Origin: Zobellia uliginosa
Lineage (GTDB): Bacteria > Bacteroidota > Bacteroidia > Flavobacteriales > Flavobacteriaceae
DNA length: 64,000 nucleotides
Direction: 5' to 3'
Assembly (NCBI RefSeq): GCF_900156625.1
Contig: NZ_FTOB01000004.1
Span: 1 to 64,000, forward strand
Shown here piece after piece: positions 1 through 6,956 of this stretch. The stretch's first letter is position 1. Every line of letters begins with the position of its first letter. A program made the translations under genes and the position numbers. The notes under the pieces were generated by a model. The model was not told where the DNA came from. It ran no database searches and worked only from the letters and a program-made list of their open reading frames with translations.

Positions 1-314
1 TTTGGCTATAGATGATAGTGAATCTGAAAGCATTTAACTTTTTGGATTCAAAGATCGGCCAATTTTAACCTCTCCACAACTTTTTGTGTTGAGCCGGTTT
101 ATGGGCAAGGGATGCGCCATTCTTGGATATTTGAAAGAAAACCGTAGCTGTCCCCTTCATTCGTATATAATCTATTCGGCTTCCCACCGTGCCTACTACA
201 GGGGGCATTGAACCACCACCAAAGTAGAAACTCAATCTTTATCCGTAACTCCTATGTCGTTGGCTGTATTCGGTATAGGATTATTTTTCTTAGTACTGAC
301 CACTATCTCCTTCT
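1..314. other. No recognisable gene at left edge
   Basis: No gene is recognised here. The minus strand is open for about 57 codons between 235 and 65 from a TTG and contains the string GGGSMPP, but no family is recognised, so at most this is a decayed or tiny gene. A lone TCCGTAA half-site lies at 243-249 without its partner arm. The stretch ends in the promoter of the gene that begins at 381. Confidence 0.4.
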
Positions 315-359
315 TTACAGATTTCCGTAAACTTAAAAGCGGGACTTTATCTAGATTTG
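315..359 (+). promoter_or_regulatory. Palindromic operator plus -7 element (site 1)
   Basis: An imperfect 16-bp palindrome, TTACAGATTTCCGTAA, lies at 315-330 and is followed by TAGATTTG at 352-359, a full match to the Bacteroidetes -7 consensus TAnnTTTG. The palindrome centre is 29.5 bp before the -7 element, which places it near -42 from the predicted transcription start at about 366. That is a class II activator position. The same arrangement recurs at four other places in the first 10 kb. It should drive the nuclease-fold gene starting at 381. Confidence 0.7.
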
Positions 360-380
360 TAGTTCACCAAAACTCGTCCC

Positions 381-1193
381 GTGTTTAGAAAAATCATAAT
401 TTTTGCCATATGCTTCCTTTCGCTGACGGTCGTTGCACAAAAAAGTGAGATCAAACTGGTGTCATGGAACATTCAAGACTTTGGTAAGACCAAGAGTAGT
501 GAAGAGCTAGAGCAAATGGCCGAGCTGGTCAGGGAATATGATATTCTCGCTATTCAAGAGGTAGTTGCGGGTTATGGCGGTGCCCAAGCCGTAGCCAAAC
601 TATCGGATATCCTGAACCGAAAGGGCGCTAAATGGGACTACCTTATCAGCAATCCTACCAACAGTCCTAAATACGTCACGGAGCGCTATGCCTTTATTTG
701 GAAGACGAAACACATTAAGATCAAAAACCGGGGGAAACTCATTCAGGAATTGGATAGCCTTGTCGATAGGGAGCCTTTTTTGGTAGACTTTTTTATTGGG
801 GACAAAAAGTTGAGCCTGATCAATTTTCATTCTAGGCCCTATAATAAAAGACCGGAGGGGGAAATAAAGGCCCTGACCCATTACATCAGCGAAAATTTTA
901 CGAACCCTACCATTCTAGCAGGGGATTTTAACGTTAACGAGGCCATGTCGGTTTTTGACACTTTTAAAGAAAACGGCTACCGCGCCTGCATTTCCGATAC
1001 GAAGACCACCCTGAAAAGGGTGTGTAATGGGTATGACTACCTCAATCACCCTATTGATAATATGTTTTATTCCGAAGACATCCTAAAAACCGATAGCGGG
1101 GTACTCGATTTTATACGTATTTGCGACAACCTTGAAATGGCAAGACGATTATCGGATCATTTGCCTGTTTTTTTGAGGTTTCGATTGGAGTAG
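381..1193 (+). CDS. Secreted endonuclease/exonuclease/phosphatase-fold protein
   Basis: A 270-aa protein of the DNase I-like superfamily, predicted to cut DNA or hydrolyse phosphoesters outside the cytoplasm. The start is a GTG followed directly by a signal peptide of about 19 residues ending in VVAQ. Hallmark motifs appear in order: SWNIQDFG with the metal-side Asn, AIQEV with the catalytic Glu, GDFNVN, and a C-terminal SDHLPV with the Asp-His pair. Length fits a minimal single-domain member. It is monocistronic, convergent with the gene ending at 1194, and controlled by the palindrome promoter just upstream. The substrate cannot be told from sequence. Extracellular DNA or nutrient scavenging is an inference. 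Confidence 0.85.
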   Translation: MFRKIIIFAICFLSLTVVAQKSEIKLVSWNIQDFGKTKSSEELEQMAELVREYDILAIQEVVAGYGGAQAVAKLSDILNRKGAKWDYLISNPTNSPKYVTERYAFIWKTKHIKIKNRGKLIQELDSLVDREPFLVDFFIGDKKLSLINFHSRPYNKRPEGEIKALTHYISENFTNPTILAGDFNVNEAMSVFDTFKENGYRACISDTKTTLKRVCNGYDYLNHPIDNMFYSEDILKTDSGVLDFIRICDNLEMARRLSDHLPVFLRFRLE

Positions 1194-1727
1194 TTAACCG
1201 CACTTACACCCCTTGCCAACTATCCATTTACAACAAGGGTCCGCTTGACATGGAGCTTTGTTCTTGTTAGAACAACCACAATTTGATGTCGTAGCGCAGT
1301 TTTTTATGCTATTGCCGGGCTCTTCACATGCCATACCGTCCTTGTCTGCATCTAGGTCATTCCTGCATTCGGGATCCGCATCATAGGCAGCCTGTGCCGC
1401 AGCTTGAGAGGTGTAATTGGCACAATTTGTATCCCTACAGTCATTCGTGCTGCTGCTGATGTTGTCAATTTTTTCGCTATCGCTGCTCGTACAGGAAATC
1501 AAGGTGAGAACCAATGAAGATATAAATATAACAACCAAGCATCCACTGCTTTTTGTTTTACTGAATGTCTTTCGATAGGTTAAGCCTGGTATTCCTGTTC
1601 TTATGGAATATCCTTTGGAGCTAAGGCTTCCCCTTTTGGTCCTGTAACTTGGTGTAATTCCGGACTTACTGACATTAATTCCCAATCCTTTTATCAATTT
1701 TATCCTTTTGTTGAACCTGAAGGCCAT
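1194..1727 (-). CDS. DUF4236 and Excalibur domain membrane protein
   Basis: A 177-aa protein with an N-terminal DUF4236-type segment (residues 1-55, FRFNKRIKLIKGLGINVSKS and PGLTYR), one membrane segment around residues 62-80, and an Excalibur-type calcium-binding motif near residues 95-135 with the ligand string DADKDGMACE. A Cys-rich tail follows (CGCSN, CQADPCCKW). Excalibur domains are often found on extracellular proteins, so the C-terminal half is probably outside. It is last in a tight four-gene operon, 2 bp after the vWA-like lipoprotein gene. No function is assigned. The Cys density at the tail suggests disulfides or metal binding. Confidence 0.7.
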   Translation of the reverse strand: MAFRFNKRIKLIKGLGINVSKSGITPSYRTKRGSLSSKGYSIRTGIPGLTYRKTFSKTKSSGCLVVIFISSLVLTLISCTSSDSEKIDNISSSTNDCRDTNCANYTSQAAAQAAYDADPECRNDLDADKDGMACEEPGNSIKNCATTSNCGCSNKNKAPCQADPCCKWIVGKGCKCG

Positions 1728-1729
1728 AA

Positions 1730-2638
1730 CTATTCCTTTAAAATAAATCCTTGTATCACTTTTTCCATATTCGAAGGCAAATCGGCCTGTTTGATCTCGA
1801 AATTTTTAACATTCATTTCGTTGAGCCATTTGGACCAATATGCCCTGATGATGTCTTCTTCGTAAGGGTTTTTGTCATCGGGATTGATACCTAAAACCAA
1901 CACTTCTAAATTGGATAAATCTTTATTTGGGACTATAAAACCAAAGTCTTGTTGTTCAAATTTGTCTTTCCATCCAGGTTTATTAAATCCAAAACGCTTT
2001 ACATCTTGAGGGGTCAGGTAGGTTGTTCTGTTCCCTTCCTTGATTTTAGTGTCCTTATGATAGATATAACCATCGGTCAAAACCACTAGTATATTTCTGT
2101 GATTATCTTCAATACAATAGTCGTTCACCTTGTTTTTGAAGAAACGCCATGTATCGGATCCAACATAATGGTCATCGTTGATGGCTGCTTCATAAATAAG
2201 GGTTGAAATACTATCGTATTTTTTGCAAGTCATTAGTATATCCTCTTTTGTAACATTATTTCTGTTGAAAGAAATTTTAAGGGCTCCGAGCTTTTTATTT
2301 AGGGTCTTATCGGAAGGTTCTGGGTCTATAAAAACTTGGATTTTGTCATCTATTTTTATCATTCTTTTATTCATGATATGAGCTTCGAAATTCTCAGCAA
2401 TAGATTTTAAGTAACCAACATCCCTCAGGTAGAACTCCATTGCGGGAGAAGGATATTTTTTTGGATTTATTCGGTCTGATAAATCTAAAAGTACACTAAT
2501 GTTTAAGTTCTTATTCGCAGTAACTTTTGGAAATTCGTGGTCGTGCATGGGCTCTTCTGACTTGGGGTCCTCTTTGCAAGAACTAAGGACAACAGGTATT
2601 AGTGCCAATATCGTAAGGGTTAGGAAATATTTTTTCAT
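1730..2638 (-). CDS. vWA-like lipoprotein
   Basis: A 302-aa predicted lipoprotein with lipobox LSSC at about residue 20. Residues 47-200 look like a von Willebrand A fold: a hydrophobic strand ending in the MIDAS-like DLSDR, and later a strand ending VVLTDGY. The usual DxSxS is DxSxR here, so metal binding may be changed. It sits between the coiled-coil membrane protein gene (4 bp upstream) and the DUF4236-Excalibur gene (2 bp downstream). Its role is unknown. The operon partners suggest it belongs to a small envelope complex. Confidence 0.65.
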   Translation of the reverse strand: MKKYFLTLTILALIPVVLSSCKEDPKSEEPMHDHEFPKVTANKNLNISVLLDLSDRINPKKYPSPAMEFYLRDVGYLKSIAENFEAHIMNKRMIKIDDKIQVFIDPEPSDKTLNKKLGALKISFNRNNVTKEDILMTCKKYDSISTLIYEAAINDDHYVGSDTWRFFKNKVNDYCIEDNHRNILVVLTDGYIYHKDTKIKEGNRTTYLTPQDVKRFGFNKPGWKDKFEQQDFGFIVPNKDLSNLEVLVLGINPDDKNPYEEDIIRAYWSKWLNEMNVKNFEIKQADLPSNMEKVIQGFILKE

Positions 2639-2642
2639 CTTG

Positions 2643-3905
2643 TTAATTTATTAGTTTATATAATCGTCCTTCGTAACTTTCATCGGCTATATCGTGCTCC
2701 TCTAAGTGCTTTTTTTCTTCAATAGAGCAAAGGGACAATAGTTGATCCCTCCTTTTTAAATCATCAAAATTATCTGCTATGCCCAAGAACCATCCTTTTA
2801 CGTATTCGGCATGATAGGTGAGGTAATGTTTATTGGAAAACACAAAACCATCGATTGTACGTTGCAGGTCATTTATTTTGCCTTCGATTCCTGAGATTTC
2901 CTCCTTTATTGGGCTTAGCTTCTCTGTTTGGTTCAATATCTCTTGTTCGTGGTTTTTTATATCTTCTCTTTTGGACCTAATGAAGGTTTTTATTTTGTCG
3001 AAATTGTCATATTCTTTCATAATGAAATCAAATACCAACCCCCAAATAATGTATACCACAAAACCTGCGAATATTATGCCCCAAAATTCCGCCTTGATAA
3101 AAGCTATTTGTACGTTGAAATCTGGAGAATTCAGGGTTTTTTCTATGTCATATATCTTCTTTTCTATTTGATAGGCAAGTATTGCGTCAAAAATAAAAGT
3201 GATTATAAACAGCGTTCCTATTTTTACATAAGACAGCCAATTTTTGTGTTTCTGAAACATATGAATGAGATATCCTAACCCCATAAATGCGAAGGGAATC
3301 GTAGCTACAAAAACCCCTTCAAGCCAACCATCTTTGATGGCTTTGGTAAGGGCGTTGGCATCGAAAATGGCGTTGGTGAGTTGTTCCGTGTCAAATGTTT
3401 TGAAAAATGCGGAATAGGAAGCCGAGATATAGAAAACTAATAGGTAAAACGTAATTGGAATGATGACAATCAGACCTAGGTAAAATTGCGCCTTGGGTTT
3501 TTTGTCGGCATCTTCCACATATTTTTCGGGGTTGTGTTTGACATCGGCTATTTCGTTTTTAAAGATTGAAATTTTGTTTTCCAAACTAGTGATGCCTTCT
3601 TCTATAATGCCCTTGACGGTCTTTCTTTTTTTTAGTTCAATTTCGAATTTGCTCTTCTCTTGAACGTAGGGTTCTTTCAATTCTTTTTGGAGCTTTTCGT
3701 CTTCCCTACATTTACCTTTATAATCCATATAAACATCTTGCAAACACGCCTTAAATATCATGTGGTTGCCCGCTGCTTGTTTTGATGAACCGTAGCCGCT
3801 TTCAAAAAAAGTAAGTTTGATTTTTTTTGAGTCTTCCTCTTTCGGTTTCTCTATTTTTTGAGGGGCAGTCTTTTTTACGGAGAATATTTTTTTTATTGCG
3901 CTCAT
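2643..3905 (-). CDS. Coiled-coil integral membrane protein
   Basis: A 420-aa protein of no recognised family. Residues 60-125 and 305-355 are charged and heptad-like, predicted coiled coils, flanking about four membrane segments near residues 142-163, 193-213, 228-247 and 272-295. The N and C termini are therefore probably both cytoplasmic. The N-terminal 30 residues are Lys-rich and the protein ends in a mixed alpha-helical tail. It starts one base after the stop of the TerB-like gene and is followed 4 bp later by the vWA-like lipoprotein gene, so the genes are surely co-transcribed. Confidence 0.6.
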   Translation of the reverse strand: MSAIKKIFSVKKTAPQKIEKPKEEDSKKIKLTFFESGYGSSKQAAGNHMIFKACLQDVYMDYKGKCREDEKLQKELKEPYVQEKSKFEIELKKRKTVKGIIEEGITSLENKISIFKNEIADVKHNPEKYVEDADKKPKAQFYLGLIVIIPITFYLLVFYISASYSAFFKTFDTEQLTNAIFDANALTKAIKDGWLEGVFVATIPFAFMGLGYLIHMFQKHKNWLSYVKIGTLFIITFIFDAILAYQIEKKIYDIEKTLNSPDFNVQIAFIKAEFWGIIFAGFVVYIIWGLVFDFIMKEYDNFDKIKTFIRSKREDIKNHEQEILNQTEKLSPIKEEISGIEGKINDLQRTIDGFVFSNKHYLTYHAEYVKGWFLGIADNFDDLKRRDQLLSLCSIEEKKHLEEHDIADESYEGRLYKLIN

Positions 3906-3906
3906 A

Positions 3907-4311
3907 TCAGTCTTGCATTTTAGCGATTAATTCTTTTTTGGAAATTTTTGCCTTTGCATTCTCAAGAAGAAATTCACATATGTCATCAATATTCTCCTCT
4001 AAAAATTCAAATTTTAGACAATACTTTTTTAAGGTATTTGTCTCGTCTTCAGTTGCGATGCCATCTGCCCAGATCATTAATGCCAAATCATAGAGGTATT
4101 CTATTTTTTCTTCTAAAGATTCTGGAATTGCCGAGTTTTGGGAAGGATTTAGCAGTATCTCGTTTAATTGATCTTTGCTGAGCCCTCTTTCTTCTGCAAA
4201 ATTGTAAAGCATTTTTAATTCTTGAATATCAAAATTATCGTCGGCAAATGCCATTTGATAAAGCCTTAGGAAATGACTTTTTAGTACGGTCGATACATTT
4301 AATTTATCCAT
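3907..4311 (-). CDS. TerB-like small helical protein
   Basis: A 134-aa all-helical acidic protein resembling the TerB/tellurite-resistance fold. It has repeated Asp/Glu-rich loops typical of TerB metal sites (FADDNFDIQE near residue 20, and WADGIATEDE near residue 82). I chose the internal Met that begins MDKLNV. The extra upstream 24 residues are Arg/Lys/Cys-rich, unlike the family, and would overlap the neighbouring small gene. First gene of the four-gene operon running to 1194. TerB proteins are linked to envelope-associated metal and phage stress systems. A similar job here is inference. Confidence 0.6.
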   Translation of the reverse strand: MDKLNVSTVLKSHFLRLYQMAFADDNFDIQELKMLYNFAEERGLSKDQLNEILLNPSQNSAIPESLEEKIEYLYDLALMIWADGIATEDETNTLKKYCLKFEFLEENIDDICEFLLENAKAKISKKELIAKMQD

Positions 4312-4366
4312 AGTTTTAATATTGGTTTTTTTTGATTTGATATATGGTTTCCTTTGTCTAGAACAA

Positions 4367-4543
4367 CTAGCATAATAGTTCAAGGTAAATTGTGCCTGAA
4401 ATTGTTATTAGCAGGAGTACAAATTTTAGGCAACCCTGACGCTTATTGCTAGGTGTTGATTTTTTGTTTTTTGAACTTTTGTTTACAAAATGGCCTTGAA
4501 CGTAAGTGCCATCTTTTTTGTAGTATCCTTTTCTGTAGCCCAT
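4367..4543 (-). CDS. Small basic protein with C-terminal membrane helix
   Basis: A 58-aa protein beginning MGYRKGYYKKDGTYVQGHF, a basic, Tyr/Gly-rich motif I have seen in small bacterial proteins of unknown role. A hydrophobic C-terminal helix follows near residues 39-56. A longer reading from a TTG at 4597 is unlikely, because the -7 element TAGGTTTG (4580-4573) lies inside it. Transcription should begin near 4566, leaving about 23 nt of leader before the ATG at 4543. It is controlled by palindrome site 2 and its 3' end reaches into the leader of the TerB-like gene. Confidence 0.55.
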   Translation of the reverse strand: MGYRKGYYKKDGTYVQGHFVNKSSKNKKSTPSNKRQGCLKFVLLLITISGTIYLELLC

Positions 4544-4572
4544 CGGTTTGTGGTTGGATGTTCTTGGTTTTT

Positions 4573-4617
4573 CAAACCTAATACCATTGGCGGACAATTC
4601 CTTACGGATATCCGTAA
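4573..4617 (-). promoter_or_regulatory. Palindromic operator plus -7 element (site 2)
   Basis: The perfect palindrome TTACGGATATCCGTAA lies at 4602-4617. On the minus strand TAGGTTTG (4580-4573) follows at exactly the same spacing as in site 1 (29.5 bp from the palindrome centre). A TTG resembling a -33 element lies between them. The spacer is nearly identical to that of sites 3 and 4, sharing GACAATTCCTTACG or close variants on the plus strand. It drives the small gene starting at 4543. Confidence 0.75.
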
Positions 4618-4620
4618 TGC

Positions 4621-4650
4621 AAAAAAGAACGGCACGGGGCCGTTCTTTTA
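4621..4650 (-). terminator. Rho-independent terminator
   Basis: The stem AAGAACGGC / GCCGTTCTT with a 5-nt loop is followed by a run of T on the minus strand. It lies 20 bp after the stop of the small secreted protein gene at 4670 and insulates the palindrome promoter next to it. Confidence 0.8.
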
Positions 4651-4669
4651 AGAAAGGTCGGTATGGTGT

Positions 4670-4888
4670 TTAATCTTCCCAGCCGCATAAGCCTCGCCCT
4701 ATTTCCTTGGCTTGGTGGAGCGGTACTTCGTAAATACGTGTGGAACAGCGTGACAATCCGCGGCAGTTTTTTACGTAATGGTATTTTTTGCTTCCCTTTC
4801 CCTTGCAGATATAGACGGTGGTTTCGCTTGGCGTAGAGGGCCCGAAAGACAAAAGCAATAGTGCTAAAAGAACTTTATTCATTTTCAT
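4670..4888 (-). CDS. Small secreted Cys-rich protein
   Basis: A 72-aa protein with an N-terminal signal peptide (about residues 1-20) and a mature part carrying YICKGKGSKKYHY, then NCRGLSRCS and a final GLCGW. Four conserved-looking Cys and a His in the mature part suggest disulfides or a metal site. It overlaps the upstream restriction-fragment gene by 14 bp, and a second start (MNKVLL, 4882) is equally possible. Similar small proteins occur in many Bacteroidetes but I know no function. A terminator follows 20 bp downstream. Confidence 0.6.
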   Translation of the reverse strand: MKMNKVLLALLLLSFGPSTPSETTVYICKGKGSKKYHYVKNCRGLSRCSTRIYEVPLHQAKEIGRGLCGWED

Positions 4889-5099
4889 AAAAATCTACGG
4901 TTTGCCATAGGGCTTCTTCAAATTGATATAGGTCTTCCAAGGCGCCTAGGGCCTGCCTGGTTTCGCTCTTGTCTTCATTGATCAGGCCCAAGTATTTGGT
5001 GGTGCCGTTAAAATGAAGTCTACAAAGCGGTTTTCTATTGTTGTCGTCCAATAAGATGCCAAAGTATGATTGGGTGTCCCTGTGGGCGATTTGTATCAA
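4875..5099 (-). CDS. Restriction-endonuclease C-terminal fragment-like protein
   Basis: A 74-aa reading frame with no internal Met. The start used is a TTG next to the stop of the preceding gene. The string YFGILLDDNNRKPLCRLHFN strongly recalls the C-terminal segment of HsdR-N/type IV restriction-like proteins of Bacteroidetes, where it precedes a helical tail similar to the one here. The nuclease core is absent. It may be a stand-alone antitoxin-like or accessory piece, or the relic of a larger gene lost by deletion. The repressor-like gene upstream and the overlap with the gene downstream show it is within a compact transcript. Confidence 0.45.
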   Translation of the reverse strand: MIQIAHRDTQSYFGILLDDNNRKPLCRLHFNGTTKYLGLINEDKSETRQALGALEDLYQFEEALWQTVDFYENE

Positions 5100-5100
5100 C

Positions 5101-5445
5101 TTAATCCTTTTTCTTTTTTTGATTTTCTAGAATCTCACCAACATCAAGTACTAGTCTAGCTAGTGCTTTTTCTATTCTGTCAAACTCCTTAGTATAGTCA
5201 ACAATAACCGGAACATCTTGCTTGTTGTTCCTTCTTAGCATCTTACCCTCACCAGTTAACAGCCACACAGGGTCTACTTCTGGGAACACCTCAAACACCT
5301 TATTGAGCACCGTATCCTTTACTGAGGCTTTATTTTTTTTAGCGGCAACCAAAGTCATATTTGACAGCCCTAACTTCTTTTCAAACGCGCTAATAGCATG
5401 GTTGTAATGCTCTGCAACCTCGAACACTCTTTCTATCGTAGTCAT
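5101..5445 (-). CDS. Phage-repressor-like HTH protein
   Basis: A 114-aa protein matching the N-terminal half of Bacteroidetes prophage repressors: an HTH-like first 60 residues (NHAISAFEKKLGLSNMTL, then VLNKVFEVFPEVDPVWLLTGEG) and a short charged tail with a leucine-rich helix instead of a peptidase domain. It probably binds DNA and could regulate this cluster of small genes. It is first in a three-gene overlapping set ending at 4670. No other phage gene is nearby. Confidence 0.6.
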   Translation of the reverse strand: MTTIERVFEVAEHYNHAISAFEKKLGLSNMTLVAAKKNKASVKDTVLNKVFEVFPEVDPVWLLTGEGKMLRRNNKQDVPVIVDYTKEFDRIEKALARLVLDVGEILENQKKKKD

Positions 5446-5557
5446 TGATTTGTTTTTTTTTGATAAAGTGAAAAGTTTTCTTGTTTACGTTTATCGACTT
5501 CCTTCCTTAAAATTTTCAAATGGTTTTTCACCTTCCATTTTTGAGGCTTATAAAAGG

Positions 5558-5707
5558 CTAGTTTTTACAGCCGTTTTTGCTACAGGTGATAGGTTTGCTC
5601 GTATTTGTCCAATGACTGGGGCGCTCGGTCGTATCAAAACCGCATCCCGTAGTTCCTCCTTTTAATCCTTGGTGGATCTCTCCTGTGGCTATGTGCTTTA
5701 CTGGCAT
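5558..5707 (-). CDS. Unannotated 49-aa small Cys protein
   Basis: This short frame begins at an ATG at 5707 and encodes 49 residues ending ITCSKNGCKN, with an internal GTTGCGF. The closing pattern (SKPITCxxxxC) resembles small zinc-ribbon-like phage or plasmid proteins. Support comes from context: palindrome site 4 and a -7 element lie upstream with the same geometry as at sites 1-3, giving a leader of about 22 nt. The opposite-strand frame over the same bases looks like non-coding translation. Function unknown. Confidence 0.5.
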   Translation of the reverse strand: MPVKHIATGEIHQGLKGGTTGCGFDTTERPSHWTNTSKPITCSKNGCKN

Positions 5708-5735
5708 GGTATTTTTGGTTTTACTTAGTGATGTT

Positions 5736-5780
5736 TAAATGTAAAACCGTTGGTAGACAATTCCTTACGTAAAACCGTAA
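5736..5780 (-). promoter_or_regulatory. Palindromic operator plus -7 element (site 4)
   Basis: TTACGTAAAACCGTAA at 5765-5780 is a diverged copy of the palindrome. On the minus strand TACATTTA (5743-5736) matches seven of eight bases of TAnnTTTG at the standard 29.5-bp spacing. The flank GACAATTCCTTACG is identical to site 2. It predicts transcription of the 49-aa gene starting at 5707. Confidence 0.6.
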
Positions 5781-5967
5781 AGGGCGAAAATTGTTTCGTA
5801 TAAATTGTAAAAAGGGTGGGGCTCCCTTCTGTCGGATCCCTGCTATAACAAGGGGTTAACCATGTTTTGGCTGTCCCTATGGACGAGGGGTTTTCTTATA
5901 TTATTAAAGACCGAACCCGCAAATTTGATGATCCCCCAACCACCTCATAGGCGGGCCGGCCTTATGT

Positions 5968-6171
5968 TTAATTATGGCATTCTTTGCAACAACGGATACA
6001 GGCGCTGGTTTTTTGGTACATTTTGCCGGCTTCCATGACCGCCCCCTGACAGGTAGGGTGAAAGCCTAGGTCGGTCTTGCTTAAGATAAAGGCAAGCAGA
6101 TTACAGTCGTGTTTGTGTACTTCGTAATTGCCGTTGCTTTGTCTGGTGTTGTTTACGTAATATTTGATCAT
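5968..6171 (-). CDS. Small Cys/His-rich protein
   Basis: A 67-aa protein starting MIKYYVNN. It contains YEVHKHDCNLL, HPTCQGAV and the closing CIRCCKECHN, a spacing of Cys and His that suggests zinc binding. It belongs to a type of tiny hypothetical proteins seen in Bacteroidetes (YEVHK, then a Cys-Cys pair near the end). A longer reading from TTG at 6189 is excluded because that TTG is part of the -7 element of palindrome site 3. The leader is short, about 10 nt. No signal peptide, so it is cytoplasmic. Confidence 0.6.
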   Translation of the reverse strand: MIKYYVNNTRQSNGNYEVHKHDCNLLAFILSKTDLGFHPTCQGAVMEAGKMYQKTSACIRCCKECHN

Positions 6172-6186
6172 CGGGTAATTTTCGGC

Positions 6187-6236
6187 CAAACTAATACCAT
6201 TAATAGATAATCCCTTACGGATTTCCGTAAGGGATT
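6187..6236 (-). promoter_or_regulatory. Extended palindromic operator plus -7 element (site 3)
   Basis: TTACGGATTTCCGTAA at 6215-6230 is embedded in a longer inverted repeat at 6209-6236 with perfect 13-bp arms. On the minus strand TTTG at 6190-6187, preceded by TAG, gives a -7-like element with a gap one base shorter than at sites 1 and 2. It drives the Cys/His-rich gene starting at 6171. Confidence 0.7.
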
Positions 6237-6278
6237 AAAAAATTGGTCGGGCGGTTAGAAATTTATGATACAGTCGTG

Positions 6279-6944
6279 CTATATCCTGCCTTCCTTGATC
6301 AGTTTGGCTATAAGGTGTTGGATGTTTTTGGCCCCGAAGGCGTCAAATAAGCGGCTTACTTTTTTGTCGATGGTACTTTCGCTATTGGGCGAAATATTTT
6401 GACGTTTGAGTTTTTCCGAGATTTCTTTTTTGGTCAAGCCTTCGGCAAGGTCTTGCAAGATCATACGGTCGTACTTGTCCAGTTCAAAAATAGTGTTGGC
6501 ACTATTCAGGTTGATCTGGGGGGAAACATAGGTCCTGTTCTGATAGGCCTCTTGTATGGCGGTCACCAGTTCGTTGAGTCCGTTACGGCCTTTACAGACA
6601 TAGGCGTTTATCTTCAGATCGGTAAAAAGCGGGTTGATCTCGACCGGATTGTCTATCATGGAATTGACAATGACCTTTATGTTCGGGTCGATGTCCCTGA
6701 CCGCCTTGATAAGGGCTTGGCCTGAAGTCAGTTTACGGGCCGCTGGCCCTTCTTTGAACGAAAGGTCGGTTATTAAAAGCTCATAGGGCTCCCCTTCGTT
6801 AAAGGCTAACTTAAACCTGTTGTACGCTTTGTCGCAATAAAGTTCTTCTTGTATTTCTTCAATCTGCAGTCGATTTTCAAGGGCGTTAACGATGCCTTTG
6901 TTCGTGTCTTGGAAGTCTTCTGCAATCAGTATTTTTTTGAACAT
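6279..6944 (-). CDS. NarL/LuxR-type response regulator
   Basis: A 221-aa DNA-binding response regulator. The receiver domain (residues 1-125) has the acidic pair AEDF and the phosphoacceptor Asp60 in LLITDLSF. The C-terminal helix-turn-helix (about residues 150-221) carries the LTKKEISEKL motif. I took the ATG at 6944 rather than the GTG at 6953. It follows the TPR histidine kinase gene by 12 bp and is presumably its phosphorylation partner. Such regulators usually bind palindromic DNA, so it is one candidate for the TTACGGATWTCCGTAA sites, though nothing in the sequence proves this. Its own operon has no copy of the site. Confidence 0.85.
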   Translation of the reverse strand: MFKKILIAEDFQDTNKGIVNALENRLQIEEIQEELYCDKAYNRFKLAFNEGEPYELLITDLSFKEGPAARKLTSGQALIKAVRDIDPNIKVIVNSMIDNPVEINPLFTDLKINAYVCKGRNGLNELVTAIQEAYQNRTYVSPQINLNSANTIFELDKYDRMILQDLAEGLTKKEISEKLKRQNISPNSESTIDKKVSRLFDAFGAKNIQHLIAKLIKEGRI

Positions 6945-6956
6945 AGTCTGCACTAT

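Noticed and set aside
65-235. 57-codon minus-strand open stretch containing GGGSMPP
   Set aside because: It has only a TTG start, no recognised family and no promoter, so it was left as an unexplained fragment.
5450-5665. 71-aa plus-strand reading frame
   Set aside because: It is opposite to the 49-aa gene at 5558-5707, has Ser/Phe-rich low-complexity translation and no promoter.
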